DNA from: Maritimibacter sp. HL-12
GTDB lineage: Bacteria > Pseudomonadota > Alphaproteobacteria > Rhodobacterales > Rhodobacteraceae
Length of the DNA stretch: 64,000 nt
Assembly: GCF_900177545.1 (NCBI RefSeq)
Contig: NZ_FXBQ01000001.1
Location: 558,001-622,000 of the forward strand
Reading direction: 5' to 3'
In this document: in pieces, positions 37,455 to 45,599 of the stretch
Layout: every line of letters begins with the position of its first letter
Position numbering within the stretch: the stretch's first letter is position 1
Made by a program: the position numbers and the translations under genes
Notes under the pieces: model-generated
What the model saw: only the letters and a program-made list of their open reading frames with translations
What the model was told of the DNA's origin: nothing
Database searches by the model: none

Positions 37455-38300
37455 TCAGTCCAGCCGCATCGGGCGCGCTTTGGCCAAGCGGTCGAAGGCC
37501 GCGAGATCGCCGATCAACCCGCTCATGTCGTCGAGCCGGATCATGTTTGGCCCGTCCGACGGGGCGTTGTCCGGGTCGGGGTGGGTTTCGATGAAAACAC
37601 CGCCAATCCCCAGCGCAACAGCGGCGCGGGCGAGCACCGGGGCCATGCGCCGGTCTCCGCCCGAAACCTCGCCCTGCCCGCCCGGCATCTGCACCGCGTG
37701 GGTGGCATCCATGATCACCGGGTAGCCGGTTGCCCCCATGATCGGCAGCGCGCGCATATCGGCCACCAGCGTATTGTAGCCAAAACTCGTGCCGCGCTCG
37801 GTGAGCAGGATCGCCGCGTTGCCGGTGGCGGCAACCTTTTCTGCCGCGCGGGCCATGTCCCACGGGGCAAGGAACTGGCCCTTCTTGATATTGACCGCGC
37901 GCCCGGTTCGCCCGGCGGCCTGCAACAGGTCGGTCTGGCGGCTGAGAAAGGCGGGGATCTGCAACACATCGGCCACCTCGGCCACCACCGCGGCCTGCGC
38001 GGGCAGGTGGATATCGGTCAGCACCGGCACGCCGAGCCGCGCCTTGACACCGGCGAGAACCGCGAGTCCGGCGTCCATCCCGGGCCCGCGTGGCGTGCCC
38101 GCGGCTGTGCGATTGGCCTTGTCGAATGACCCCTTGAAGATGAAGCCGAGCCCGTTTGCGGCACACGCCGCCTTGAGGGGTTCGGCGATGGCGAGCGCGT
38201 GGTCGAGCCCCTCAAGCTGGCATGGCCCGGCGATCAGCACCAGCGGCATATCGTTGCCGATGGTGACGCCGCCGATGTCCAGCCGGCGGTGTCGCGTCAT
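37455..38300 (-). CDS. kdsA: 3-deoxy-8-phosphooctulonate synthase
   Basis: KdsA condenses arabinose 5-phosphate and phosphoenolpyruvate to Kdo 8-phosphate, the Kdo precursor for lipid A-core and Kdo-containing capsules. The 281-residue protein has the conserved LIAGPCQLEG, FKGSFDKANRTA, VLTDIHLPAQ, NIKKGQFLAPWDM, LLTERGTSFGYNTLVADMR and DATHAVQMPGG. Cys in GPC is consistent with the metal-dependent form. Its start overlaps the stop of the KpsE-like gene, suggesting that Kdo is made for an exported polysaccharide. Confidence 0.95.
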   Translation of the reverse strand: MTRHRRLDIGGVTIGNDMPLVLIAGPCQLEGLDHALAIAEPLKAACAANGLGFIFKGSFDKANRTAAGTPRGPGMDAGLAVLAGVKARLGVPVLTDIHLPAQAAVVAEVADVLQIPAFLSRQTDLLQAAGRTGRAVNIKKGQFLAPWDMARAAEKVAATGNAAILLTERGTSFGYNTLVADMRALPIMGATGYPVIMDATHAVQMPGGQGEVSGGDRRMAPVLARAAVALGIGGVFIETHPDPDNAPSDGPNMIRLDDMSGLIGDLAAFDRLAKARPMRLD

Positions 38301-40009
38301 CCCGAGACCTGCTCACGCAGGATCGAGGCGGTGAGCGAGAGCATCAGGTAGATCCCCGAGAACACCAGGAAGGCGAGGATCGTGTTCTCGAAGGCGCGCG
38401 GATAGGTCGGCTGGTCGGGGGCCACCGGGTGCACGCCCATTTCGAGATAGCGGGTCTGCTTGTTGGCCTCGATCCGCGCGGATTCGAGCTGCTGGAGCGC
38501 CTGCTGCAACAGCGCGGTCCGGGTTTCGAGATCGGATTGAGCGATCGCCAACTGGCCCGAAATCTGGGCGAGGCTGCCGCCGGACGCGGTGGTGCCGCCT
38601 GCCTCGGTAAGTTTGCCGCGCAACTCGACGATCAGCGACTCGAGTCTGCGAATATCACCGCGAACCCCTTCCACCCGCGCCTGGTTGGGCCGGGCATTGT
38701 CCAGAAGCTGTTGCAGTTGAAGCTGTTTCTCGGCCAACTGGGTTTCGAAATTGGTGACCTGTGTCATCACGGCGCTGGCGTCCGATGTTGCGTCGAACAC
38801 GCCAAGATCCTGTTGCAGGCGCAGCACTTCACTCTGCGCTTCCACCCGCCGCTCCTCGGCCGTGAGGTAACTTTCCATCGCGCCGGCCATCTGGTCATCG
38901 CGCAACCGCGCGGTGAGATTGTCGACCCTTTCCTCGGAATAGCGGATCAGCGCTTCCGAGAAAGCCGCCGAAAGCTCGGGGTTTGCCGCGACGACTTCCA
39001 TCTTCACGATGCCCTCGGTCGGATCAAAGCCGATCTTCACGTTGCGCTTGTAGAGCTTGTAGGCCTGTTCGTTGCTCGCGTTCGCGTCAAGGCGCTGGAT
39101 CGGGTCGATCTCGGGGTCCGAGAAATGCGACTTGAACCCGAGTTCCGCATCGAGCCGAAGCATCGCGTCGCGCGAGGTCAGATAGCTTTGGACGGTGACC
39201 GAATCCTGGCTGGTCGCCAACCCGGAGCCGGCAAAGAGGCTGCCGAGGCCCGATTGACTGGATTCGGCCTTCTGGATCACGAACTCCGACTTGGTGGCAT
39301 ACATCGGCGTGGCGATAGCATAGTAATAATACCCCGCCAGCAGGGTTGGCAGGAAAACGAAAAACGCCAGCCGGGTGAAGAGCAGAACGAGTTTGCGCCG
39401 GCGTCGGCGGGCGATGTCCTTCTGGATCTCGATCACCGAACGCGCCCGCTCGGCAGCATTCATCACGTTGGTCGACGGCAGTTGCGCCTTCTGGCTCTGG
39501 ATCGTCTGCGGCAATCCGGCACCGCCGCCGGGCACGGTTTGCGGCAGGTTGCCACCACCCGGACCCTTCAGCGGCCCGCCGTCGGCAGAAACCAGTTCGA
39601 GCATGTTGGCCCGGTGAAACGGATCGATCCCGGCACGGCGCAGGAGCCGTACCGCATCGTAATCGGAGGTGGCGGGCAAACCGTGCTTCTGCGCAAGCCT
39701 GCGGGCCATGCGCAATTGCCGCCCGGTCAGACCCTCCTTGCGGATCGCCGCCAGTTCGTCTTCGCCATGGGCATCGCCGGTGTCGTCCGGGTTGTCGTTG
39801 GCCGGCTTGGCCGACCCGCGACCGGCGGTCGAGAAACCCTCATCGGGGAAACCGTCTTCGGTGCCATCGACAACCGATTCTTCGAGCGGGTTGAGTGAGC
39901 GCGGCGCATTCTCTGCCGGATCGGGCCGCGCCTCTTCCGTCGCCTGCCCGCCATCGAACACCGACGAGCGGCGGATGCGGAACTTCTTAGCCTTGGGTTT
40001 GGTAGTCAT
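38297..40009 (-). CDS. KpsE/CtrB-type capsule export protein with long N-terminal extension
   Basis: A 570-residue inner-membrane polysaccharide co-polymerase of the KpsE/CtrB/BexC type. The first ~205 residues are cytoplasmic, starting with a basic patch, a long acidic disordered part and a helical section (GLTGRQLRMARRLAQKHG, then LRRAGIDPFHRANMLELV). Then come TM1 (about 207-232), a large coiled-coil periplasmic region and a C-terminal TM (about 540-562). Typical relatives are ~380 residues, so the N-terminal domain is an addition. It overlaps kpsT by 23 bases and kdsA by 4. Confidence 0.85.
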   Translation of the reverse strand: MTTKPKAKKFRIRRSSVFDGGQATEEARPDPAENAPRSLNPLEESVVDGTEDGFPDEGFSTAGRGSAKPANDNPDDTGDAHGEDELAAIRKEGLTGRQLRMARRLAQKHGLPATSDYDAVRLLRRAGIDPFHRANMLELVSADGGPLKGPGGGNLPQTVPGGGAGLPQTIQSQKAQLPSTNVMNAAERARSVIEIQKDIARRRRRKLVLLFTRLAFFVFLPTLLAGYYYYAIATPMYATKSEFVIQKAESSQSGLGSLFAGSGLATSQDSVTVQSYLTSRDAMLRLDAELGFKSHFSDPEIDPIQRLDANASNEQAYKLYKRNVKIGFDPTEGIVKMEVVAANPELSAAFSEALIRYSEERVDNLTARLRDDQMAGAMESYLTAEERRVEAQSEVLRLQQDLGVFDATSDASAVMTQVTNFETQLAEKQLQLQQLLDNARPNQARVEGVRGDIRRLESLIVELRGKLTEAGGTTASGGSLAQISGQLAIAQSDLETRTALLQQALQQLESARIEANKQTRYLEMGVHPVAPDQPTYPRAFENTILAFLVFSGIYLMLSLTASILREQVSG

Positions 40010-40646
40010 ACAGCTGTTTCGCTTCTTCCAAGGTGTCAAACATATGCAATTGCCCGTCGCGGAGAACAGCCGCGGAGCTGGCGAATTTTTCCAGCGTTTT
40101 AGCCTGGTGACTGACGATGACAACGGTTGCGTTGTTCAGCCGCTCCTTGAGCACGTCACCCGCCTTGCGATTGAATTCCGCGTCGGTCGTCTGCGGCATG
40201 CCTTCATCGATCAGGTAGATATCGAACTCGAGCGCCAACAGCAGCGAGAATGAAAACCGGGCGCGCATGCCCGACGAATAGGTGCCAACCGGGAAATCAT
40301 AATACTCCTCCAACCCGCACAACCAGCGCGTATAGGCCTCGATGTAGTCCGGGTCCAGACCATACAGCTTGGCCACGTAGCGGGCGTTTTCCTTCGCCGA
40401 GAGCCGCGAAATCACGCCGCCCATGAAGCCCAGCGGGAACGAGACGCGCGAGGTTTTCACAATCTCGCCCTCGTCGGGCTTTTCCAGCCCCGCCATCATG
40501 TTGATGACGGTGGTCTTGCCCGATCCGTTCGGGGCCAGAATCCCGAGGCTTTGACCGGGTTCAACCCGGAACGACGCATGGTCGAGGATGACCTTGCGCT
40601 GCTTGCCCGTCCAGTAGGACTTGCTGACGTTCCTGAACTCGATCAT
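39987..40646 (-). CDS. Polysaccharide ABC transporter ATP-binding protein (KpsT-like)
   Basis: A 219-residue ABC ATPase of the KpsT/Wzt type that drives export of capsular polysaccharide. Walker A LAPNGSGKTT (about 38-46), signature YSSGMRARFSFSL, Walker B DIYLIDEG and switch His in VIVSHQAKTL are intact. The start at 40646 opens with MIEFRNVSKSYW. No permease (KpsM) gene is next to it or elsewhere in the window, so the partner must be encoded outside. Confidence 0.9.
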   Translation of the reverse strand: MIEFRNVSKSYWTGKQRKVILDHASFRVEPGQSLGILAPNGSGKTTVINMMAGLEKPDEGEIVKTSRVSFPLGFMGGVISRLSAKENARYVAKLYGLDPDYIEAYTRWLCGLEEYYDFPVGTYSSGMRARFSFSLLLALEFDIYLIDEGMPQTTDAEFNRKAGDVLKERLNNATVVIVSHQAKTLEKFASSAAVLRDGQLHMFDTLEEAKQLYDYQTQG

Positions 40647-40918
40647 GTTTGCGTGCCTCGGCCCCGCATTGTGCCTCTTTGCGCCCTTGTAGTCGAGCAT
40701 TGTTAATGAAGGGGTATAAGGGCCTAATCTGGCACCATTATGTCGCGCGTCGCGCCCATAAAACAAAGGCTCGGGGCCGATTTCGGCGAGACTATGGCAC
40801 GGCTCCCCCCTATCTGTGTACGATTTGAGGATATTCAAGCCAAGCCGAAGCCGCCCCACCCGGGGTGGGACGGATCGACGCTGGTGCCGGGTGGCTCGGG
40901 GTCTGACAAGCCCGCCGT

Positions 40919-41956
40919 TCAGGCGACGAGGCCCCAGACCAAACCGGCGATGATCGCCCCGGTCACGGCGAGTCCGAGATATGCGGCAAACACCCGCGGT
41001 TTCACCAGCGCCCAGACCGCGATGGCGGCGGGGATCGAGCTGACCCCGCCCGCGATCATGAACGACATCGCCGCGCCCGCACTCATACCCTGTTCGAGCA
41101 GGCCGGCCACCAGCGGCACCGCGGCGTAGCCGTTGAGATAGGCGGGGGCACCCACGAAGGCCCCGAGCACAACCGGGCCCACGCCATTCCCGCCAAGCAT
41201 CTGCGCGACCAGATCGGCAGGCACGTAGCGCACCATCAGGGCTTCAATCATGTAGGCCAGCAGCAGCCATTTGCCGAGAAACAGGATGTTTTCGAGCGCG
41301 GTCTTGCGGAAGGTTTCGCGTCGGTCGGCATCGGGCCAGAACTTCCAGACCACGGCCCCCGAGAACGGCTTGTCGGTCCCGCACGACGTATTGCAGCCGC
41401 AGCTTTGCACCGGCGCATTCTTCAGCGGATCGGCAAACAATGCGCTTCTCGTCAGGCCGCGCACCGCGAAACCGCCGAACACGCCAAGCCCGACCGCCGC
41501 CACCGTCTTGCCCAGCGCGAATGGCAGGCCAAGCTCACCGAGGGTAATCAGGAACATCGCCGGGTCCATCAGCGGTGACGAAAGCCAGAACGCCATCACC
41601 GCCGAGAGCGGCGCGCCAACCGCCAAGAGCGCGGCGATGAACGGGATCACCTCGCAGGAGCAGAACGGCGACAGCCCGCCCATGAGGGCCGCGAGAAAGA
41701 TCATCCGAACCTCGCGCCCCTCGAAGGCGCGCGCCAGGAGGTTCTCCGCCCCGGTCGCCTTCATGTAGGCCACCGCCGAGACCGCGAAGAGGATGAAAAC
41801 CCCGGTCTGCGCGAAGGCACGCCCGGCAAATTCGAGCGTCGGGCGCAACGCCTCGGGCGCGACGACCGCAAGCACAGCCGGGATTGACAGGATCACCACC
41901 CAGGCCCAGTCGGGCCTGAAACGGGATACAAAAGTGCTTTGCGTGGTATCGGCCAT
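40919..41956 (-). CDS. DUF318/ArsP-type membrane permease
   Basis: A 345-residue permease with about eight membrane helices in two similar halves. MGGLSPFCSCEVIPFIAALL in the first half is the DUF318 signature, and the second half has the matching VGAPAYLNGYAAVPLVAGLL. A cytoplasmic cysteine cluster (SCGCNTSCGT) lies between halves. Relatives export organoarsenicals (ArsP) or other thiol-reactive compounds. The gene starts one base after the ArsR-type regulator gene, so they form an operon. Confidence 0.87.
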   Translation of the reverse strand: MADTTQSTFVSRFRPDWAWVVILSIPAVLAVVAPEALRPTLEFAGRAFAQTGVFILFAVSAVAYMKATGAENLLARAFEGREVRMIFLAALMGGLSPFCSCEVIPFIAALLAVGAPLSAVMAFWLSSPLMDPAMFLITLGELGLPFALGKTVAAVGLGVFGGFAVRGLTRSALFADPLKNAPVQSCGCNTSCGTDKPFSGAVVWKFWPDADRRETFRKTALENILFLGKWLLLAYMIEALMVRYVPADLVAQMLGGNGVGPVVLGAFVGAPAYLNGYAAVPLVAGLLEQGMSAGAAMSFMIAGGVSSIPAAIAVWALVKPRVFAAYLGLAVTGAIIAGLVWGLVA

Positions 41957-41957
41957 G

Positions 41958-42296
41958 TTATTGCCCCTCCCCGGGCGCGCAATCGGCACAGCATTCCGAC
42001 AACAGGTAGTCGGCCAGGGCCTGCATCTTGTCGTAGTCGGCGGCACCGCAGATGATCGACCGGCCGCGCTTTTCCTGGCTCACGAGCCCGGCGCTCGCGA
42101 GTATCTTGAGATGGTGGGTCAGGGTCGAGCCGGTCACGCCCGTGCGCACGCCCAGTTCGCCCATGCTGAGCCCCTCCGGCCCGGCCCGCACAAGCTGGCG
42201 CAGCACCTGGAGACGTTGTTCGGAGCCGAGCGCGGCGAAGGCCGAGGCGGCAACCTCGACAGGCAGGGCGGTGATGGAGCAGGATTCGTTTTTCAT
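41958..42296 (-). CDS. ArsR family winged-helix regulator
   Basis: A 112-residue ArsR/SmtB-type repressor: ALGSEQRLQVLRQLVRAG, HTH SMGELGVRTGVTGSTLTHHL and wing RGRSIICGAA. The C-terminus has a CCADC cysteine cluster that could sense metal(loid) or an electrophile. It is the first gene of an operon with the DUF318 permease, and operator-like repeats lie immediately upstream. Confidence 0.9.
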   Translation of the reverse strand: MKNESCSITALPVEVAASAFAALGSEQRLQVLRQLVRAGPEGLSMGELGVRTGVTGSTLTHHLKILASAGLVSQEKRGRSIICGAADYDKMQALADYLLSECCADCAPGEGQ

Positions 42297-42305
42297 ACTT
42301 CTACA

Positions 42306-42358
42306 AATATCGAAATATTGGCATCATGCAAGAACATTTTCATGAATGTCGAAATATC
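42306..42358 (-). promoter_or_regulatory. Operator-like repeats upstream of the arsR-type gene
   Basis: AATATCGAAATATT (42306-42319; arms AATAT/ATATT around CGAA) and AATGTCGAAATATC (42345-42358) are two close copies of one AT-rich 14-mer, 39 bases apart. The first overlaps the region just upstream of the regulator start. In GC-rich DNA these stand out and fit ArsR binding sites. The second also lies before the UDG-family gene. Confidence 0.65.
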
Positions 42359-42403
42359 CAGAGCGCCGTTGCCCCCTGCCCGGCCCCGGCCTATCTCTGG
42401 GCC

Positions 42404-42997
42404 ATGCCCGCGCTTGCCGACAAGATTGCCGCCTGCCGCCTCTGTACCGAGGCCTTCGCCGCCACCGCCACCGGCCATGCGCCGCGCCCGGTCGCATGGT
42501 TCGCCCCTTCCGCCCATGTCCGGGTGATCGGGCAGGCACCGGGGCTGCGCGTGCACGAATCCGGCCTGCCCTTCAACGACGCCTCCGGCAACCGGTTGCG
42601 CCTATGGATGGGGGTGGACCGCGAAACCTTTTACGATCGCGCCCGCGTGGCGATCACGCCGATGGCCTTCTGCTTTCCCGGCTATGACGCGCGCGGCGCC
42701 GATCTGCCGCCGCCCCGGATCTGCGCCGAAACCTGGCACGATGCCGTCGACGCGGCTTTGCCCGAAGTCCGCCTGACGCTGCTCGTGGGCGCTCATGCCC
42801 AGCGCCGCTATCTTGGTGCAAAGAGCCGAATGACCGAAACCGTGCGGGGCTGGCGCGACCATGCGCCCGCGGTCTTTCCCTTGCCACATCCGTCGTGGCG
42901 CAATACGGGATGGCTCAAGCAAAACCCGTGGTTCGAGACCGAGCTTCTGCCGGTGCTCCGCAATCGCGTGGCCGAAGAACTCGGAGGAGAAACCTGA
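42404..42997 (+). CDS. Uracil-DNA glycosylase family protein
   Basis: A 197-residue protein with UDG-superfamily landmarks: VRVIGQAPGLRVHESGLPFN near the N-terminus (the catalytic GQAPG-type motif), ITPMAFCFPG in the middle and PLPHPSWRN near the end (the HPS motif). It starts with a short cysteine pair (CRLC). This matches the family-4-like or YcgN-neighbour group that removes or recognises damaged bases; catalytic type cannot be confirmed. It overlaps the next start by one base. Confidence 0.85.
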   Translation: MPALADKIAACRLCTEAFAATATGHAPRPVAWFAPSAHVRVIGQAPGLRVHESGLPFNDASGNRLRLWMGVDRETFYDRARVAITPMAFCFPGYDARGADLPPPRICAETWHDAVDAALPEVRLTLLVGAHAQRRYLGAKSRMTETVRGWRDHAPAVFPLPHPSWRNTGWLKQNPWFETELLPVLRNRVAEELGGET

Positions 42998-43833
42998 TGG
43001 CCCTGACCCCGCTCGACCATGTCCACGCCGACATGATGGAAGACCCCGAGAACGATGCCGCCCGGCTGAAGTTCTACCAGCGTCTCGCCGACACCACGCT
43101 GTTCGTGCTGCTCTCCAAGGAGCCCGAGGGCGAGGTGCTCGATCCCGAGGTGCTCGAGATCGACAACAAGGAAACCGCCAATATCGAGCGCTATGCCCTT
43201 GTGTTCGACACCGAAGAGCGGCTCGGGGCCTTCGCCGCCGACTACGGCAACAAACCCCTGCCCTATGCCGCCCTGCCGGGACGGGTGATCGCGCAGGCGA
43301 TCGCCGGTCAGGGTGTCGGGCTGGCGCTGAACCTCGACGTGGCGGTTTCTTCGATCATGCTGCCGTCAACGGCGATGGACTGGCTGTCCGAAACGCTGGC
43401 GAACAAGCCCGCCGAAGGCGAAGCCTCGCTGATCGCCATCGCCCCGCCCTTCGGCCTGCCTGACGGGCTGATCGAGGGGCTGGAGGAAAAACTGGTGAGC
43501 GCCGCCGGGCTCGCGAGCCATGCGGTCTTCGTCAAAGGCACCTATTCCGACGATCGCGAGGGCTGGCTTCTGGCTTTCATCGACGCCCAGCCCGGTGCAG
43601 AGGAGGCGCTGGCGCGTGCCACCCACGAGGCATTGATCTTCTCGGGCACCGATCTGGCCAGCGTCGACGTGGCCTTCTTCGCGGCGAACGATCCGATCTG
43701 CGAACACCTCGACCACATGGGCCTGCGTTACGAATTCCCCAACCCCGACGCGGGCGAGCGCGATGACGACGGTTATGAAGAGATCCACCCCGCGCCGGGC
43801 AGCGATCCGACCAAGCCGCCGATCCTGAGATGA
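42997..43833 (+). CDS. SseB family protein
   Basis: A 278-residue soluble protein. The N-terminal part (LKFYQRLADTTLFVLLSKEP, then YALVFDTEERLGAFA and AALPGRVIAQAI) matches the SseB N-terminal domain, and a second, weaker domain follows in the C-terminal half (LLAFIDAQPGAEEALARAT). SseB-domain proteins were first linked to rhodanese activity and stress but their function is unclear. The start overlaps the UDG-family gene by one base (TGATG). Confidence 0.8.
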   Translation: MALTPLDHVHADMMEDPENDAARLKFYQRLADTTLFVLLSKEPEGEVLDPEVLEIDNKETANIERYALVFDTEERLGAFAADYGNKPLPYAALPGRVIAQAIAGQGVGLALNLDVAVSSIMLPSTAMDWLSETLANKPAEGEASLIAIAPPFGLPDGLIEGLEEKLVSAAGLASHAVFVKGTYSDDREGWLLAFIDAQPGAEEALARATHEALIFSGTDLASVDVAFFAANDPICEHLDHMGLRYEFPNPDAGERDDDGYEEIHPAPGSDPTKPPILR

Positions 43834-43867
43834 TCTGAACTTGACGGATTCAGATATTTCCAACGCG

Positions 43868-43896
43868 AAACGCCGCCCTTTCCGGGGCGGCGTTTT
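43868..43896. terminator. Terminator between convergent genes
   Basis: An 11-bp stem (aaa plus cgccgccc, 43868-43878; complement 43885-43895) with a 6-nt loop and flanking A- and T-runs, suitable for both the SseB and CAP gene ends. Confidence 0.85.
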
Positions 43897-43920
43897 CACA
43901 TTTCACGCAAACGCGGCTGC

Positions 43921-44376
43921 TTATTTGTCGGCGTAGACCATTACCCAGACCGGCCGCCCCTGCATCAGCGCCACGCCGACGCCATACTCGACAACGCCTC
44001 GGCGCAGGATGTTTTCGCGGTGCCCGGACGACTCCATCCATTCCGCGATCACCCGCGCGCCGGAGCTCTGGCCGAAAGCGATGTTCTCGGCGGTCAGCAT
44101 CGGGCGATAGCCGGTGGCGGTGATCCGCCGCTTGGGCAGGCTGCCGCCCGCGCCCTTGTGCGAAAAGGTGTCGGTTTCGGCCATCCAGCAGGCATGTGAT
44201 TGCGCGGCCTTGTCGAGCCGGGCATCGCGGATCAGCGCCTTGCGCCCTGCCGCCTTGCGCTCGGCGTTCATCGTTGCGCCCGCATCGGCCATCAGGCGCG
44301 CGGCATTGTCCGGTAGCTCACAAGCCGCAGCCGGGGCACCAACCGCGAGCAAGGCCGCAAGCGCGAGGGCTTTCAC
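43921..44376 (-). CDS. CAP domain secreted protein
   Basis: A 151-residue protein with a signal peptide (MKALALAALLAVGAPAAA) and a CAP/SCP domain: SHACWMAETDTFSHKG (metal-site His), TAENIAFGQ and SSGHRENIL (second His and Glu). Bacterial CAP proteins are periplasmic or secreted, and their activity is not settled. Its start overlaps the ubiK stop by 4 bases, so it is in an operon with a ubiquinone accessory gene. Confidence 0.9.
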   Translation of the reverse strand: MKALALAALLAVGAPAAACELPDNAARLMADAGATMNAERKAAGRKALIRDARLDKAAQSHACWMAETDTFSHKGAGGSLPKRRITATGYRPMLTAENIAFGQSSGARVIAEWMESSGHRENILRRGVVEYGVGVALMQGRPVWVMVYADK

Positions 44377-44633
44377 TTCTTGGCCTTGACCTTGCCGGCC
44401 GATTCCAGCGCCTCGATCCGCGCCTTCAGCGCCTCGTTCTCCTCGCGCGCCTTTTGCGCCATCGCGCGCACTGCGTCGAATTCCTCGCGGGTCACCAACT
44501 GGCGGTCGGCCAGCCAGCGGTCCATCCAGCTTTTCATCGCAGTTTCCGCCTCGGACCGCGCGCCTTGTGCAACGCCCATGGCGTTGGTCATCAGTTGCGA
44601 TATGTCGTCGAGAACCTTGTTTCGGGTTTGCAT
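44373..44633 (-). CDS. ubiK: Ubiquinone biosynthesis accessory factor UbiK (BMFP family)
   Basis: An 86-residue protein with an N-terminal amphipathic helix (KVLDDISQLMTNAMGVAQGA) and a C-terminal coiled coil (REENEALKARIEALE), the BMFP/UbiK layout. In E. coli UbiK helps the Ubi complex in aerobic ubiquinone synthesis. A ggaggcggca ribosome site precedes the ATG at 44633. Divergent from lgt. Confidence 0.85.
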   Translation of the reverse strand: MQTRNKVLDDISQLMTNAMGVAQGARSEAETAMKSWMDRWLADRQLVTREEFDAVRAMAQKAREENEALKARIEALESAGKVKAKK

Positions 44634-44723
44634 TGCCGCCTCCATGCGCTTTGTCTCAATATGGCGCAGGCAGGCGTGATCCACAAGGTTGACACCCCGC
44701 GCGCGCCGCCGCAACAAGGCGGC

Positions 44724-45599
44724 ATGTTTGCCGCGATCCCCTTCCCCGACCTCTCGCCCGAGATCTTCTCGATCGACCTCGGCGGCTTCCACTTCGCGCT
44801 GCGCTGGTATGCCATGGGCTATATCGCCGGTATCGTGATCGCGTGGTGGATCATGTCGCGCGCCATTGCCAACGCTACCCTGTGGCAAAGCGGCGCGCCG
44901 ATGACCCGGGCGCAACTCGAAGAGATGGTCACCTGGATGGTGGTGGGCATCATCGCGGGCGGACGGCTTGGCTTCGTGCTGTTCTACCAGCCCGGCTACT
45001 ACCTCGCCAATCCGCTCGAAATCCTGAAGGTTTGGCAGGGTGGCATGTCGTTTCACGGCGGCTTTCTCGGCGTGGTGCTGGGGGCCTGGCTGTTCTCGCG
45101 ACGCAACGGCTTGCCCACCGCCTCGGTTGCCGACCTGATCGCGCTGGCCACGCCGCCGGGGCTGGGCCTCGTGCGGGTGACGAACTTCATCAATGCCGAG
45201 CTATGGGGCCGGCCGACAGATGCGCCCTGGGGGGTGATCTTCCCCGGTGCGCGGGCGCAGGATTGCCCCGGCGTCGAGGGGCCATGCGCGCGCCACCCCT
45301 CGCAGCTTTACGAGGCGGCGCTGGAGGGGCTGGTGCTGATGGCGGTGCTCGCCTTCCTCGCCTACGGGCGCGGCTGGCTGAAAACACCGGGGCGGATCGC
45401 CGGCACCTTCTTCCTCGGCTACGGGCTGGCGCGCTTCACGGTGGAGTTCTTCCGCGAGGCCGATGCGCAATACATCACCCACGACAATCCAGCGGGCCAC
45501 GTTTTTCTCGGCATGACGATGGGCCAGGTGCTCACCCTGCCGATGATCGTCGCCGGTGTGCTCACATTGATCTGGGCCACCCGGCGCGCGCGGGCATGA
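44724..45599 (+). CDS. lgt: Prolipoprotein diacylglyceryl transferase
   Basis: Lgt attaches diacylglycerol to lipobox Cys, the first step of lipoprotein maturation, in the inner membrane. The 291-residue protein has about seven membrane helices, YAMGYIAGIVIAWW early, FHGGFLGVVLGA with the catalytic His, and the signature RVTNFINAELWGRPTD. I chose the ATG at 44724 (MFAAIPFPDLSPEIF), which is the usual N-terminus; an ATG at 44661 would add 21 atypical residues. Followed by a methyltransferase with ATGA overlap. Confidence 0.95.
   Translation: MFAAIPFPDLSPEIFSIDLGGFHFALRWYAMGYIAGIVIAWWIMSRAIANATLWQSGAPMTRAQLEEMVTWMVVGIIAGGRLGFVLFYQPGYYLANPLEILKVWQGGMSFHGGFLGVVLGAWLFSRRNGLPTASVADLIALATPPGLGLVRVTNFINAELWGRPTDAPWGVIFPGARAQDCPGVEGPCARHPSQLYEAALEGLVLMAVLAFLAYGRGWLKTPGRIAGTFFLGYGLARFTVEFFREADAQYITHDNPAGHVFLGMTMGQVLTLPMIVAGVLTLIWATRRARA

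Noticed and set aside
40854-40870. Strong terminator downstream of the DUF318 permease
   Set aside because: A 7-bp stem is present but no T-run follows on the minus strand; too weak to call.
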